Assembly (NCBI RefSeq): GCF_034531395.1
Contig: NZ_JARVCO010000010.1
Span: forward strand, 372,001 to 436,000
From: Pontiella agarivorans
Lineage (GTDB): Bacteria; Verrucomicrobiota; Kiritimatiellia; Kiritimatiellales; Pontiellaceae
DNA length: 64,000 nucleotides
Direction of reading: 5' to 3'
The translations under genes and the position numbers were made by a program. Below, piece by piece: positions 1 through 7,060 of the stretch (position 1 is the first letter of the stretch; every line of letters begins with the position of its first letter). The notes below the pieces were generated by a model. The model was not told the origin of the DNA. It made no database searches and worked only from the letters and a program-made list of their open reading frames with translations.

Positions 1-1
1 A

Positions 2-274
2 TGCCTGCTGGTTGATTTTGCCCGCAAAAAAAATGTCCGTGTTATGGTGCGCGGTTTGCGGGCATTTTCCGATTTTGAATATGAATTTCAGATGGCACTG
101 ATGAACCGGAAACTCGATTCTGAAATCGAGACGATTTTTCTGATGCCGAAACAGGACTATTCCTACGTCAGCTCCAGCAATGTCCGCACCGTGGCATCGC
201 TCGGCGGGGACATCACGCAGTTTGTTCCGTCACCGGTTCAGGAAGCGCTTAAAAAGCGTTTCCTGAAGAAGTAA
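2..274 (+). CDS. coaD: Phosphopantetheine adenylyltransferase, C-terminal part
   Basis: Only the last 90 codons are present; the gene begins left of the window. CoaD transfers AMP from ATP to 4'-phosphopantetheine, the penultimate step of coenzyme A synthesis in the cytoplasm. The residues MVRGLRAFSDFEYEFQMALM followed by NRKL, and the later segment YSYVSSSNVRTVASLGGD, are the well-conserved C-terminal half of the family, including the serine-rich ISSS-type motif that contacts ATP. The protein ends in a short basic tail, as is usual. The neighbour on its right is convergent, two bases beyond the stop, with no clear terminator between them. Confidence 0.93.
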   Translation, partial: CLLVDFARKKNVRVMVRGLRAFSDFEYEFQMALMNRKLDSEIETIFLMPKQDYSYVSSSNVRTVASLGGDITQFVPSPVQEALKKRFLKK

Positions 275-276
275 GT

Positions 277-724
277 TTACCAGGTATACACTAAAGAGGC
301 GTAGAAGAACCGGCCCGGCTCATTGACGATTGCCGGAGTGGAAGCCGCCCCGCTGATGACATCCCATTCATAGGAATTCGCCTTTGTGTAGGCCCGGTCG
401 AACACATTATCCACACCGGCGTTCAAGGTGTACGATTTGAATCTGAATCCTGCGCGAAGGTTCATGATGTCCCATGCGGAAAGTTCCTGTTCCCCGGCAT
501 CGGTATCAATGTTTTCAGCAGCGGCGGAATGGACCCATTCAATGGTTCCGAACAGCCCGGTTGCTTCCTTGTTCCATAGATTATCTTTATCATAATTGAG
601 GGCCAGTTTTCCTTTCAGAGGAGCGACCTGACCGAGATCCTTGTCGGTATTGTTATCGGGGAAGCTGTCTTTGCGGCCTATCTGGCAGGCGAGTCCGCCA
701 TCCACAGAAAATCCGTAAATGAGA
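277..724 (-). pseudogene. TonB-dependent receptor, C-terminal remnant
   Basis: About 150 residues matching the last strands of a TonB-dependent outer-membrane receptor remain: a segment like IYGFSVDGG, then [20 protein letters not shown], and a terminal aromatic residue in SLVYTW. The plug, TonB box and most of the barrel are missing. Upstream the frame runs into the out-of-frame sequence of the His-rich gene at 725-931, so the receptor has lost its start and is surely inactive. Its position at the end of a zinc-type uptake operon suggests that the intact receptor once took up a metal complex; that is inference. Confidence 0.8.
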
Positions 725-931
725 TCAACGCGGGGTTTGGTTTCCGGACTCTGGAAAATCGGTCTCGGAATGTTCGCAGCAGTGGTGGCGGCAACCCTGC
801 TGATGACTATGGGACGCGGCAGCGCCGATGGCGTGCAGCGGCATATGGCCATAGGGCAACAGAACCAGCAGAAAAATATAAAGTCCTGCAAGGGAGGTGC
901 GTGTCAATTGCCTGTATATGCTTATAATCAC
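725..931 (-). pseudogene. Truncated His/Cys-rich exported protein
   Basis: A 68-codon frame starts at a GTG (931) and ends at a TGA at the junction with the receptor remnant. Its first half, with an N-terminal hydrophobic segment ending in [10 protein letters not shown] and then a His/Cys-rich stretch, parallels the protein at 5197-5532, which has LPWLHMPLHA at the same place. The two look like paralogues. This copy stops early, apparently because a deletion fused it to the end of a TonB receptor. Whether the short product is still made is unknown. Confidence 0.6.
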
Positions 932-943
932 TATTGGATAGTG
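929..943. promoter_or_regulatory. 15-base palindrome between merC-like gene and His-rich remnant
   Basis: CACTATTGGATAGTG is an inverted repeat (CACTAT, three-base centre, ATAGTG) in the short gap between the two genes. It could be a small hairpin or a protein site. No T-run follows, so it is not a standard terminator. Confidence 0.3.
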
Positions 944-962
944 GGATTATTCCCCGTACCAA

Positions 963-1409
963 TCAATGACAACATCCGGTTTTTCGGCAGAGCCTGAAGT
1001 TCCGCACATGGGCGGAGGCCAGGAACAGACCGCCGATGGTATTGATCCAGGCGATCGGCGGTACTCCATCGGTTACGGCGCGCGAACAGCTGCTGCAGGA
1101 GGCGCAAGAACTGTGGGTTGCATATTCGATAGCCGTTACGGCAATCATGATGCCGAGTCCGGTGAGACTGAGGGCGGCCGTCCATTTGTCTTTGTGTTTC
1201 CGGCAGCCCATAAAAATGGAAATGCTGGTGGTCGGAAGCACCAGCAGGAGCATCCAGAGGTGGAAGTGTTCGTGTGCAAACAGGCTGGCGGCAACAATGG
1301 GCAGCACGGCGAGAACGACGGGCATCAGCAGGCAGTGAATACCGCAGAGAACCGCCATACCGATGGCGAGCTGGTCAAGAAAGGTGGATACTTTTGGAGT
1401 AGTAGTCAT
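963..1409 (-). CDS. MerC-family membrane protein
   Basis: This is a small inner-membrane protein of about 148 residues with four probable membrane segments. The first carries the CGIHCLLMP motif (CxxHC), the metal-binding signature of the MerC mercury transport family. A Cys-rich loop (SCASCSSCS) lies between segments 3 and 4. MerC proteins move Hg2+, but many chromosomal members lie next to zinc genes and their substrate is unknown. It follows znuB by 20 bases on the same strand, so a role in zinc or other soft-metal handling is inferred. ATG 1409 is preferred; an in-frame TTG lies at 1418. Confidence 0.75.
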   Translation of the reverse strand: MTTTPKVSTFLDQLAIGMAVLCGIHCLLMPVVLAVLPIVAASLFAHEHFHLWMLLLVLPTTSISIFMGCRKHKDKWTAALSLTGLGIMIAVTAIEYATHSSCASCSSCSRAVTDGVPPIAWINTIGGLFLASAHVRNFRLCRKTGCCH

Positions 1410-1429
1410 CGTATTCAATCTATGGGAGT

Positions 1430-2266
1430 TCAGTTTTGGTGTTCAATCGGGAGCAGACGTCGATACACGCCCGATATAATGGAAACAAGAACAAATAAGA
1501 AACAACTGGCCATGCAGATGGTCTGGTTGGTGGGCAGGTCAAAATTGAACGAAACCACCATGCCGGTAAACGTTGCCAGCATGGCCAGCGCCGGAGCAAT
1601 CAGCAGTACATGTGCAATTCGTTTGCTTGCCACCAGCGCCGCGGCGGGGCTGACCACCAGATAGCAGAAAATAAGCAGGGCACCCGCAATCTGCGAAGCG
1701 GCGGAAATAACCATGCCGAGCATCAGGAAATAGAGCGATTCCCAGATCCAGGTTTTAATGCCCAGAACCTTCGCGCCTTCCCGGTCCATAAAGCTGTACA
1801 GAGTCGGTCTCAGAATACAGATAAACAGAAGAAGTGCGGGGGTCAGAATCCCGAACAGGATCTTCAGTTCCTTGGCGGAGGCCAGAATCAGGTCGCCGTA
1901 CAGTACCGCATTGATTTCCATCAGACCGGGCCCGCTTTTGGAAACCAGCAGAATGGTCAATGCCGTCGCCGCAATGAAGATGATACCCATCAGCGTATCG
2001 CGCGGAATCCGCTGATTTTCAAACGGGATGGCAAACAGACTGACCGCTCCGAGAACCAGCGCAAACGAACCTGCAATCGGCGGAATCCCCAGCAGGAACG
2101 AGGCAGCAACACCGCAGGCGGCCACTTCGGAAAGGGTAATGCCGATAAAAACAGCACGTTTCAGAATCACGAATACCCCGAGCAGTGCGCAGACGGCGGA
2201 AATCAGCAGTCCGGCGGTCAGCGCCTCGGGAAACTGGCAGTAGAGGCAGGACATGGCATCATGCAT
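1430..2266 (-). CDS. znuB: Zinc/manganese-type ABC transporter permease
   Basis: This is an ABC-3 family permease of 278 residues with about eight hydrophobic segments. It belongs to the group that brings Zn2+ or Mn2+ through the inner membrane. Typical sequence includes the N-terminal GLLISAVCALLGVFVILKR and the later GALLIFCYLVVSPAAAL. The start chosen is ATG 2266, which overlaps the end of znuC by 8 bases and has CGGAGG upstream. A longer in-frame start at 2359 would overlap znuC much more. It acts with znuC and znuA. Metal specificity cannot be read from the permease, but the His-rich neighbours favour zinc. Confidence 0.9.
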   Translation of the reverse strand: MHDAMSCLYCQFPEALTAGLLISAVCALLGVFVILKRAVFIGITLSEVAACGVAASFLLGIPPIAGSFALVLGAVSLFAIPFENQRIPRDTLMGIIFIAATALTILLVSKSGPGLMEINAVLYGDLILASAKELKILFGILTPALLLFICILRPTLYSFMDREGAKVLGIKTWIWESLYFLMLGMVISAASQIAGALLIFCYLVVSPAAALVASKRIAHVLLIAPALAMLATFTGMVVSFNFDLPTNQTICMASCFLFVLVSIISGVYRRLLPIEHQN

Positions 2267-2933
2267 CGGCCGCACCTCCGTTGAGTTTGACGATTTCAGC
2301 CCGTCCCCGTCCAACCCGGCAGATGGTGTCGGTGAGGGTTCCGGCCAGTTCCAGATCATGATGGACCATGAGTACGGTTTTACCGTCGTTCTGATTCAGC
2401 TTCATCAGATGTTCCAGCACATCGTGTTCCGACTGCTCGTCCAGTTCAGAGGTCGGTTCATCCATAATGATAATGTCCGGCTGCCGGACCAGCGCGCGGG
2501 CAATGAGCACCTTCTGTTTCATGCCGCCGGAAAGTTCGCGGAACGTTTTCTGCATATGTTCCGCCATACCGAGTTCTTCGAGGGCATGGACCACTGCTTG
2601 CTTTTGCCGGGAGGTCAGCGGCCGGAACAGCCGGCGTTCTGCAGAGAGCCCCATCTCCACAATCTGCCGCACAGAGATGGGGTACAACGGGTCAATGACC
2701 CGGTGCTGCGGAACATAACCTGCCGGGGTCTGCCGGAACGGCGTGTCAATTTTGCCGCGCCGGATCGGAACAAGGCCGAGCATGGCACGAAGCAAGGAGG
2801 TCTTGCCCGATCCGTTGGGGCCGGTGAACGGCAGGAAAATGCCGCGCGGAATCTGAAGATTCACGCTATGCAGCACTTCCTGTCGTCCATAGGCAATACA
2901 GACGTCCGAGCAGGTTATGATCGGGTCATTCAC
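2259..2933 (-). CDS. znuC: Zinc/manganese-type ABC transporter ATP-binding protein
   Basis: This 224-residue ATPase drives the metal importer. Walker A reads GPNGSGKTSLL, the signature is LSGGMKQK, and Walker B IIIMDEPTSELDE is followed by the H-loop VHHD. The start is a GTG whose first bases overlap the stop of znuA (GTGA, 4 bases), a sign of translational coupling. The order substrate-binding protein, ATPase, permease is the standard one for this family. Confidence 0.92.
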   Translation of the reverse strand: MNDPIITCSDVCIAYGRQEVLHSVNLQIPRGIFLPFTGPNGSGKTSLLRAMLGLVPIRRGKIDTPFRQTPAGYVPQHRVIDPLYPISVRQIVEMGLSAERRLFRPLTSRQKQAVVHALEELGMAEHMQKTFRELSGGMKQKVLIARALVRQPDIIIMDEPTSELDEQSEHDVLEHLMKLNQNDGKTVLMVHHDLELAGTLTDTICRVGRGRAEIVKLNGGAADA

Positions 2934-3835
2934 TCAGGCTGCTCCGTAAGACGCTTCACGATCAGATCGATCAGCGCAATATAGTCATCCGCCTCCGGAT
3001 CACTGCCGGTGAAGATAGGCGCCGTCACAACATGTGCACCGGTCTTTCCGGCCACTTTTTCGGCCGCCTTGGTGCTGTACCACGGTTCCTGCAGGATGAT
3101 TTCAATATCATCGGCTTCCACCGTCTGAATAACGCGGGTCAGGTGCGCCGGGCTCGGCGGAACGCCGGGTTTGGGTTCCAGCTCGATGGCAATGTCGATG
3201 CCGAACCGCTCGCAGAAATAGATCCAGCTCTTATGGTAGGTCACAATGGACTTCCCTTTCATCGGTTCAAGTTTCTGCTTCCATCCGGTCATCTTTTCTT
3301 CGATTTTATCTGAAAAGGCCGCCGCATTTTTACGGTAGGTATCGGCATTTTCCGGATCGAGCAACGCGAGGCGTCCCGCAATATCGGCGGCCACATGCTT
3401 TGCATTCTCCGGATCGGTCAGATAGTGCGGGTTTCCTGCAGCATGGACATCACCCATGGCCCGGGTCAGCATGCCGGCATCCGGGATTTCCAGCTTATGG
3501 ATGTGTTTCGATGCATCGAGATGACCCAGTTGGCCCGGCCGGATATCCCGGTTGCGGGAGCCGTTGATCACCGGCATTTCCCAGCCGATTTCCAGTTCCA
3601 TGCCGGTACGGATCCACAGGTCCGCATTGCGGGCCATTATGATGTATTTCGGGCGCGCCTGCAGATGGTGCGGATCCTGATTGCCTGTGGCAATCGATTG
3701 CACCTTGATCAGGTCACCGCCGATGGTTTCGGCAATCGATCCCAGGTCGGATGTGGTGGTCACCACGTTCAGCTTGCCGAAACTGATCGCCGAAGCGGTC
3801 AGGGCGAGAAAAAGTATGCCTGTTTTTTTTAACAT
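2930..3835 (-). CDS. znuA: Metal-binding periplasmic protein of the ZnuA/TroA family
   Basis: This 301-residue substrate-binding protein has an N-terminal signal peptide ending near ASAISFGK. The VVTTTSDLGSIAETIGGD start and the DPHHLQARPKYI segment supply family-typical His ligands, and further conserved His and acidic positions follow (NPHYLTDPENA, SIVTYHKSW). The long acidic/His loop seen in many ZnuA proteins is absent, so manganese remains possible. ATG 3835 has a good AGGAG. The gene starts 10 bases after the porin stop, placing it in the same operon. Confidence 0.88.
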   Translation of the reverse strand: MLKKTGILFLALTASAISFGKLNVVTTTSDLGSIAETIGGDLIKVQSIATGNQDPHHLQARPKYIIMARNADLWIRTGMELEIGWEMPVINGSRNRDIRPGQLGHLDASKHIHKLEIPDAGMLTRAMGDVHAAGNPHYLTDPENAKHVAADIAGRLALLDPENADTYRKNAAAFSDKIEEKMTGWKQKLEPMKGKSIVTYHKSWIYFCERFGIDIAIELEPKPGVPPSPAHLTRVIQTVEADDIEIILQEPWYSTKAAEKVAGKTGAHVVTAPIFTGSDPEADDYIALIDLIVKRLTEQPE

Positions 3836-3844
3836 GATGATCTC

Positions 3845-5137
3845 CTAGAAGCTGTGAGCGCCGTGGGCACCGAGTGAGAAGGTCAGCTGTACAAAAGCTT
3901 CCCAGACGTTTTCCGTACCTTCATCGCCGAGATCATAGTCGCCGTTGTTCACCTGGAAACGGATCTGCGAAAATTCCGAAGGCCGGAAATCAACCATGGC
4001 CGAAGCCCGCCAGCTGTCGCCGAATTCCTCTTTGGCTTCACCCGGTTCCTGTTCTTCATTGGTTAAACCGACCTGATCCCAGCGCAGACCGGCGCGCCAG
4101 CGCGGAAGAAAACCATAGGTGCCCTGAATATAGTAGCCGTCCTGGGCACCGGTAAGTGCGCTGCCGATTGGAGCTCCGGCATCCGTGGAATCTTTCAGGT
4201 CCAGATCCTTGTCGCGATAGAAATATTCCGCCTGCACCACCGCATCGCCCTGTCCATAGGCTTTTCCGGAATTGTACTTATAGACGATGTCGCCCCCGAA
4301 AAACATGTTGTCGCCATCGTAGGCATATTCATCCGGTAGAGCCCCTTCTTCATGAACTTCCTGATGACTGCCGCTGGCGCCAAAGAGGCCGAACTGCAGT
4401 TCGCTGTTGTCGAACTGGAACGGAGCCAGTTTCACCCAGCCGACGCCGAGGCGCGGGCCGTCGTTTTCCGGCAGGTCAACGTTTTCGCCTTCTGCCTGAA
4501 CATACATATTTTCATTGTCGCCCTGGAAAATCTCCGCACCGAACAGGAGATAGACCGGAGTCGGAGCGAGCCAGCTCACCTGTACCCCTTTGTCGTTCAG
4601 GCCGTGAGAGCCCAGCGTCAGCTCATAGATCAGCGGCTGATCGGTGAAGTCCCACTGGTGGGCATGCTGGGCATTAATATAGCCGAAGTTACTGAAAAAC
4701 TTACCCGCTTTGGCCTGAAGCCCCCACGGCAGCCCGGTGGTTTCTGCCCAGGCTTCTTCGATTTCCGCCCCTTCTTCGGAAACAGCGGCAATGGCCTGTG
4801 CCCGGAAGTAATTATCGACTTCGGCATAGAAGCTCAGCTCAAGATGCCGCAGGTTGAATCCGTTTTCATAACCGTGGTCGTGATCGTGTTCATCCTCGCC
4901 GTGAGCATGCCCTCCGAATCCGGCGACTTCCTCCTTCATATGGGAAAGGCCTTCTGCGGAGTCTTCATTATAGTAGAACATGTCGATGGTCGCCGAGACG
5001 GCCGGATTGAAGGCACGCAGCGCGCCCGTTGAGTCATTAAAAGTGATTCCGGTTGCTTCCGCCGTGTCCTGGGCGGAAGCATTGAAAATAAGTAAAGTTC
5101 CCGCCACAACCATGGCGGAAGAGTTGAGATAATTCAT
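3845..5137 (-). CDS. His-rich outer-membrane porin-like protein
   Basis: A 430-residue exported protein starts at ATG 5137 (ACGGAG upstream) with a signal peptide cleaved after ASA. Alternating hydrophobic strands and a C-terminal VQLTFSLGAHGAHSF suggest an outer-membrane beta barrel. Residues about 88-104 form a His/acid loop (HAHGEDEHDHDHGYENG) likely to bind metal, and a second His cluster lies at the C-terminus. It sits directly upstream of znuA, so it may let zinc cross the outer membrane. The family could not be named precisely; uncharacterised porins beside zinc ABC genes are known. Confidence 0.7.
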   Translation of the reverse strand: MNYLNSSAMVVAGTLLIFNASAQDTAEATGITFNDSTGALRAFNPAVSATIDMFYYNEDSAEGLSHMKEEVAGFGGHAHGEDEHDHDHGYENGFNLRHLELSFYAEVDNYFRAQAIAAVSEEGAEIEEAWAETTGLPWGLQAKAGKFFSNFGYINAQHAHQWDFTDQPLIYELTLGSHGLNDKGVQVSWLAPTPVYLLFGAEIFQGDNENMYVQAEGENVDLPENDGPRLGVGWVKLAPFQFDNSELQFGLFGASGSHQEVHEEGALPDEYAYDGDNMFFGGDIVYKYNSGKAYGQGDAVVQAEYFYRDKDLDLKDSTDAGAPIGSALTGAQDGYYIQGTYGFLPRWRAGLRWDQVGLTNEEQEPGEAKEEFGDSWRASAMVDFRPSEFSQIRFQVNNGDYDLGDEGTENVWEAFVQLTFSLGAHGAHSF

Positions 5138-5196
5138 GGGTTCTCCGTGTATTAAATTTAGACTGTAAACCTGCCGGGGCAGGGGAATAGCAAAGA

Positions 5197-5532
5197 CTAA
5201 ACCGTCATACACGGAGGGGCGCGCGCCTGATGCGGCTGCCGGGGTTGCTGATTGGTGAACGTATATTCAATCGCGAAGGACTCTATTAAAACAAAAAGCG
5301 GCTTCGGGATCGTGAAAATCGAGGGGAGCTCAACCGGGACGACGACCAGATGGCAGAGTCCGCAGTCATGGTGTTCGTGGGAATCATCCGCCGGAGTTTC
5401 CGAATGCGAGCAGCCCGAGCTGCAGGCGGATTCCAGAACATCATGATGGGCATGCAACGGCATATGCAGCCATGGCAGTAAAACCATGAGCAGCAGATAA
5501 GTCGTACTTAAAATGAGACGAATGTGGTTCAC
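5197..5532 (-). CDS. Small His/Cys-rich exported or membrane-anchored protein
   Basis: About 111 residues: an N-terminal hydrophobic segment ending in LLPWLHMPLHA, then His and Cys clusters (HHDVLESACSSGCSH, DDSHEHHDCGLCH), then a second hydrophobic stretch. The composition suggests binding of Zn2+ or another soft metal in the periplasm. It is the first gene of the zinc operon. GTG 5532 is preferred because an operator-like palindrome covers 5538-5557; an in-frame TTG lies at 5544. A truncated relative lies at 725-931. No named family was recognised. Confidence 0.6.
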   Translation of the reverse strand: MNHIRLILSTTYLLLMVLLPWLHMPLHAHHDVLESACSSGCSHSETPADDSHEHHDCGLCHLVVVPVELPSIFTIPKPLFVLIESFAIEYTFTNQQPRQPHQARAPPCMTV

Positions 5533-5537
5533 GGCGC

Positions 5538-5557
5538 GAAACAAACATGATTGTTTC
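5538..5557. promoter_or_regulatory. Zur/Fur-like operator palindrome
   Basis: GAAACAAACATGATTGTTTC is a 20-base inverted repeat with one mismatched pair, at the 5' end of the metal-uptake operon. TTGACC on the minus strand at about 5573-5568 could be a -35 box. Size, AT-rich arms and place fit a Fur-superfamily site such as Zur. No regulator gene of that family is in the window. Confidence 0.55.
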
Positions 5558-5675
5558 AGTCAGGTCAAGCCGTTGGAGTACAAAAACGGTCTGGTTTTAC
5601 GGCTCGTTTTTTCCGTAAAATCCCGGTTGCTTTCCCGAAATGAAGTGTGTAGCTTTCCCGACTTATTCCACGTGA

Positions 5676-5767
5676 GGAGAGGTGTCTGAGTGGTTTAAAG
5701 AGCACGCTTGGAAAGCGTGTGTGCGCTTTACGGTGCACCGGGAGTTCGAATCTCCCCCTCTCCGCCA
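5676..5767 (+). tRNA. tRNA-Ser (anticodon GGA), CCA encoded
   Basis: The acceptor strands GGAGAGG and CCTCTCC pair, with discriminator G and an encoded CCA at 5765-5767. The anticodon stem CACGC/GCGTG closes the loop TTGGAAA, giving GGA for serine. A long variable arm and the T-loop TTCGAAT are present, as expected for a class II tRNA. Confidence 0.97.
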
Positions 5768-5773
5768 TTTTCC

Positions 5774-5807
5774 AGACCATCGGCCCGTGCCGACGGTCTT
5801 TTTTTTT
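5774..5807 (+). terminator. Rho-independent terminator after tRNA-Ser
   Basis: A stem AGACCATCGGC/GCCGACGGTCT (one G-T pair) with a 4-base loop is followed by a run of nine or more T. Confidence 0.9.
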
Positions 5808-5873
5808 GTACCTATGATTGAGGCCTGCTGCTGGTTCCGGTACATCTTACCTAACACAACAAGGAGATTCACG

Positions 5874-6308
5874 ATGTCCGTAATGAAGTCGCTGCAAGCA
5901 GAAATAAGCCGGCTGGCCCGGAAAGAGATTAAAAAAGAGCTCGAACCGGTGAAGCGGGTCTGTGCAGCTCAGCGCGGGTATATTGCCGATCTGAGGCGTG
6001 AGATTGCCGCGTTGGAAAAGGAAGTTTCCCGATTACGCAAAATGACGGGTGCGCCTGAGCCGGTCAAGGTTGAGGAGTCGGAAAAGGGGTTCTGGATTTC
6101 CGGAAAAGGCGTGGTTTCGCTCCGTAAGAAACTCGCTTTAACTCAGGCAGAGCTGGCGCAGCTCGCCGGGGTAAGTGCCCAGTCGGTGGTGAAGTGGGAA
6201 AAGTATGAGGGCAAAATTCCGCTGCGGAAAAAAGAAACTGCGGTTCGACTGCAGGGGATTCGCGGAATGAGCAAAACCAAAGCCCGGGCTGAGCTGGAAA
6301 GGGAATAG
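5874..6308 (+). CDS. Small HTH (XRE-type) protein with N-terminal coiled coil
   Basis: A 144-residue protein starts at ATG 5874 after AAGGAG. Residues about 5-60 are heptad-like and charged, suggesting a coiled coil. Residues about 83-125 form a Cro/C1-type helix-turn-helix (LRKKLALTQAELAQLAGVSA, then VVKWEK). It is likely a DNA-binding regulator. Similar proteins with a basic coiled coil and a C-terminal HTH occur alone in many bacteria and their targets are not known. A longer in-frame ORF reaching back into tRNA-Ser is not the real gene. Confidence 0.8.
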   Translation: MSVMKSLQAEISRLARKEIKKELEPVKRVCAAQRGYIADLRREIAALEKEVSRLRKMTGAPEPVKVEESEKGFWISGKGVVSLRKKLALTQAELAQLAGVSAQSVVKWEKYEGKIPLRKKETAVRLQGIRGMSKTKARAELERE

Positions 6309-6449
6309 CCCGGTTCAGATTGCGGGCGAATTCGTCCGGCGGAGCGCGGTAAACGCATACCGTTAATATGCGCCGCGCATAATTTCTGTACTTTTTGGGT
6401 TGCAAGGTGCGCCTTAAAAATACATCTTCTGCGCCTTCGTTCCATGAAC
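6309..6449 (+). other. Non-coding stretch leading into tRNA-like RNA
   Basis: There is no supported gene here. It contains the 5' arm (TTCTGCGCC, 6427-6435) of a 9-bp hairpin whose other arm (GGCGCAGAA) is at 6458-6466, so the transcript of the tRNA-like element may start in this stretch. Confidence 0.4.
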
Positions 6450-6547
6450 GGAGATGCGGCGCAGAAATCAGCATCGGTGCATACCGGACAAATGCTGCCT
6501 TTCGGGGCCGGCGAAAGCGGGTGGTTCGACTCCCCCCATCTCGACCA
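6450..6547 (+). ncRNA. tRNA-like RNA with T-arm, acceptor end and CCA, identity unknown
   Basis: GGAGATG (6450-6456) can pair with CATCTCG (6537-6543) except at the outermost base, followed by A and an encoded CCA (6545-6547). Just before it is a T-arm, GGTGG-TTCGACT-CCCCC, with one internal T-C mismatch. Between lie two clear hairpins: CAGCAT(CGGT-GCAT-ACCG)ATGCTG at 6469-6497 and CTTTCG/CGAAAG at 6499-6517. No normal D-arm or anticodon arm with U33 could be fitted, and no tmRNA 5' half or tag ORF was found. Candidates are a degenerate tRNA or tmRNA or a new tRNA-like RNA. It lies 63 bases before tRNA-Gly. Confidence 0.45.
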
Positions 6548-6550
6548 GCG

Positions 6551-6565
6551 TTCCAAGGATTGGAA
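6551..6565. repeat. TTCCAA-GGA-TTGGAA palindrome
   Basis: Perfect 6+3+6 inverted repeat, four bases after the CCA end of the tRNA-like RNA. It belongs to the recurrent TTCCAAnnnTTGGAA family of this window. Confidence 0.6.
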
Positions 6566-6609
6566 CTGCGATACCGAAACCCGGGAAGGGACGGTGCGGA
6601 ACGAAATAT

Positions 6610-6684
6610 GCGAGCGTAGCTCAGTGGTAGAGCCCCACCTTGCCAAGGTGACTGTCGTGAGTTCGAATCTCATCGCTCGCTCCA
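6610..6684 (+). tRNA. tRNA-Gly (anticodon GCC), CCA encoded
   Basis: Acceptor strands GCGAGCG/CGCTCGC with discriminator T and encoded CCA. The D-arm contains AGCTCAGTGGTAGAGC. The anticodon loop TTGCCAA gives GCC, and the T-loop is TTCGAAT. All arms pair. Confidence 0.97.
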
Positions 6685-6688
6685 TTTT

Positions 6689-6723
6689 AAAACCCGGTTC
6701 GAAGCTTCGGACCGGGTTTTTTT
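6689..6723 (+). terminator. Rho-independent terminator after tRNA-Gly
   Basis: AAACCCGGT and ACCGGGTTT form a strong stem around CGAAGCTTCG-type loop sequence, followed by a T-run. Confidence 0.9.
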
Positions 6724-6728
6724 ATGCC

Positions 6729-6770
6729 CTTAAATCATGATTATAATGATCAATAATAAAATGATTTAAG
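6729..6770. promoter_or_regulatory. Long inverted repeat with promoter-like core upstream of autotransporter
   Basis: CTTAAATCAT (6729-6738) and ATGATTTAAG (6761-6770) are perfect 10-base inverted arms around 22 AT-rich bases. TATAAT (6742-6747) inside is a possible -10 box. The likely role is promoter and operator for the sORF and autotransporter that follow; the regulator is unknown. Confidence 0.45.
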
Positions 6771-6881
6771 CAAGATAAAATAATACTTGCATGAACAGCG
6801 GGTGAGCGTAACCTATCGGATGCTGATAGGAGATCTGTTCAGCAAAACAGGTTTAAGTTCTTAATCAGCACGGGAGGATTT

Positions 6882-7025
6882 ATGAGCAGTGCCCTCTATT
6901 CCAGAGACTGCAAATCCGCAAGCCGATCGGCTTCCGCTTTTCCGGGGCTGGATTTCTCAGTCCTCTATTACATACCGCCTTGGGGAGAATTTATTATGCA
7001 GCTTAACCGGCGCATGACGCGCTGA
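6882..7025 (+). CDS. Possible 47-residue leader peptide
   Basis: ATG 6882 is preceded by GGGAGG at good distance and opens a 48-codon frame ending in TGA at 7023-7025, 35 bases before the autotransporter start. The peptide is rich in Ser, Arg and Tyr and shows no known motif. It could be a translated leader coupled to the large gene, or chance. The rest of 6775-6881 contains only a small hairpin (CCTATC/GATAGG near 6811-6831). Confidence 0.35.
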   Translation: MSSALYSRDCKSASRSASAFPGLDFSVLYYIPPWGEFIMQLNRRMTR

Positions 7026-7060
7026 GTCTGCCGTGCCTGCGCCATTTCGGGAGAAGAGAA

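Noticed and set aside
1430-2266. Manganese rather than zinc specificity of the ABC importer
   Set aside because: Cannot be excluded from the sequence, but His-rich porin and exported protein make zinc the better guess.
6309-6547. Ordinary tmRNA (ssrA)
   Set aside because: The 3' end is similar, but no 5' half with a TTCGAC-type motif, no tag reading frame, and too little space before the HTH gene; a permuted tmRNA would need a coding piece before tRNA-Gly, which is not there.
6450-6547. tRNA-Sec
   Set aside because: Length is suitable but no UCA anticodon in a proper loop and no 8-bp acceptor stem could be drawn.
5565-6685. Minus-strand frames across the tRNA genes
   Set aside because: They encode the sequence typical of reversed tRNA (GRFELP, RFELTT, WGESN) and are not genes.
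6775-6881. Riboswitch upstream of the autotransporter
   Set aside because: One small hairpin is visible but no core of a known riboswitch class was recognised.
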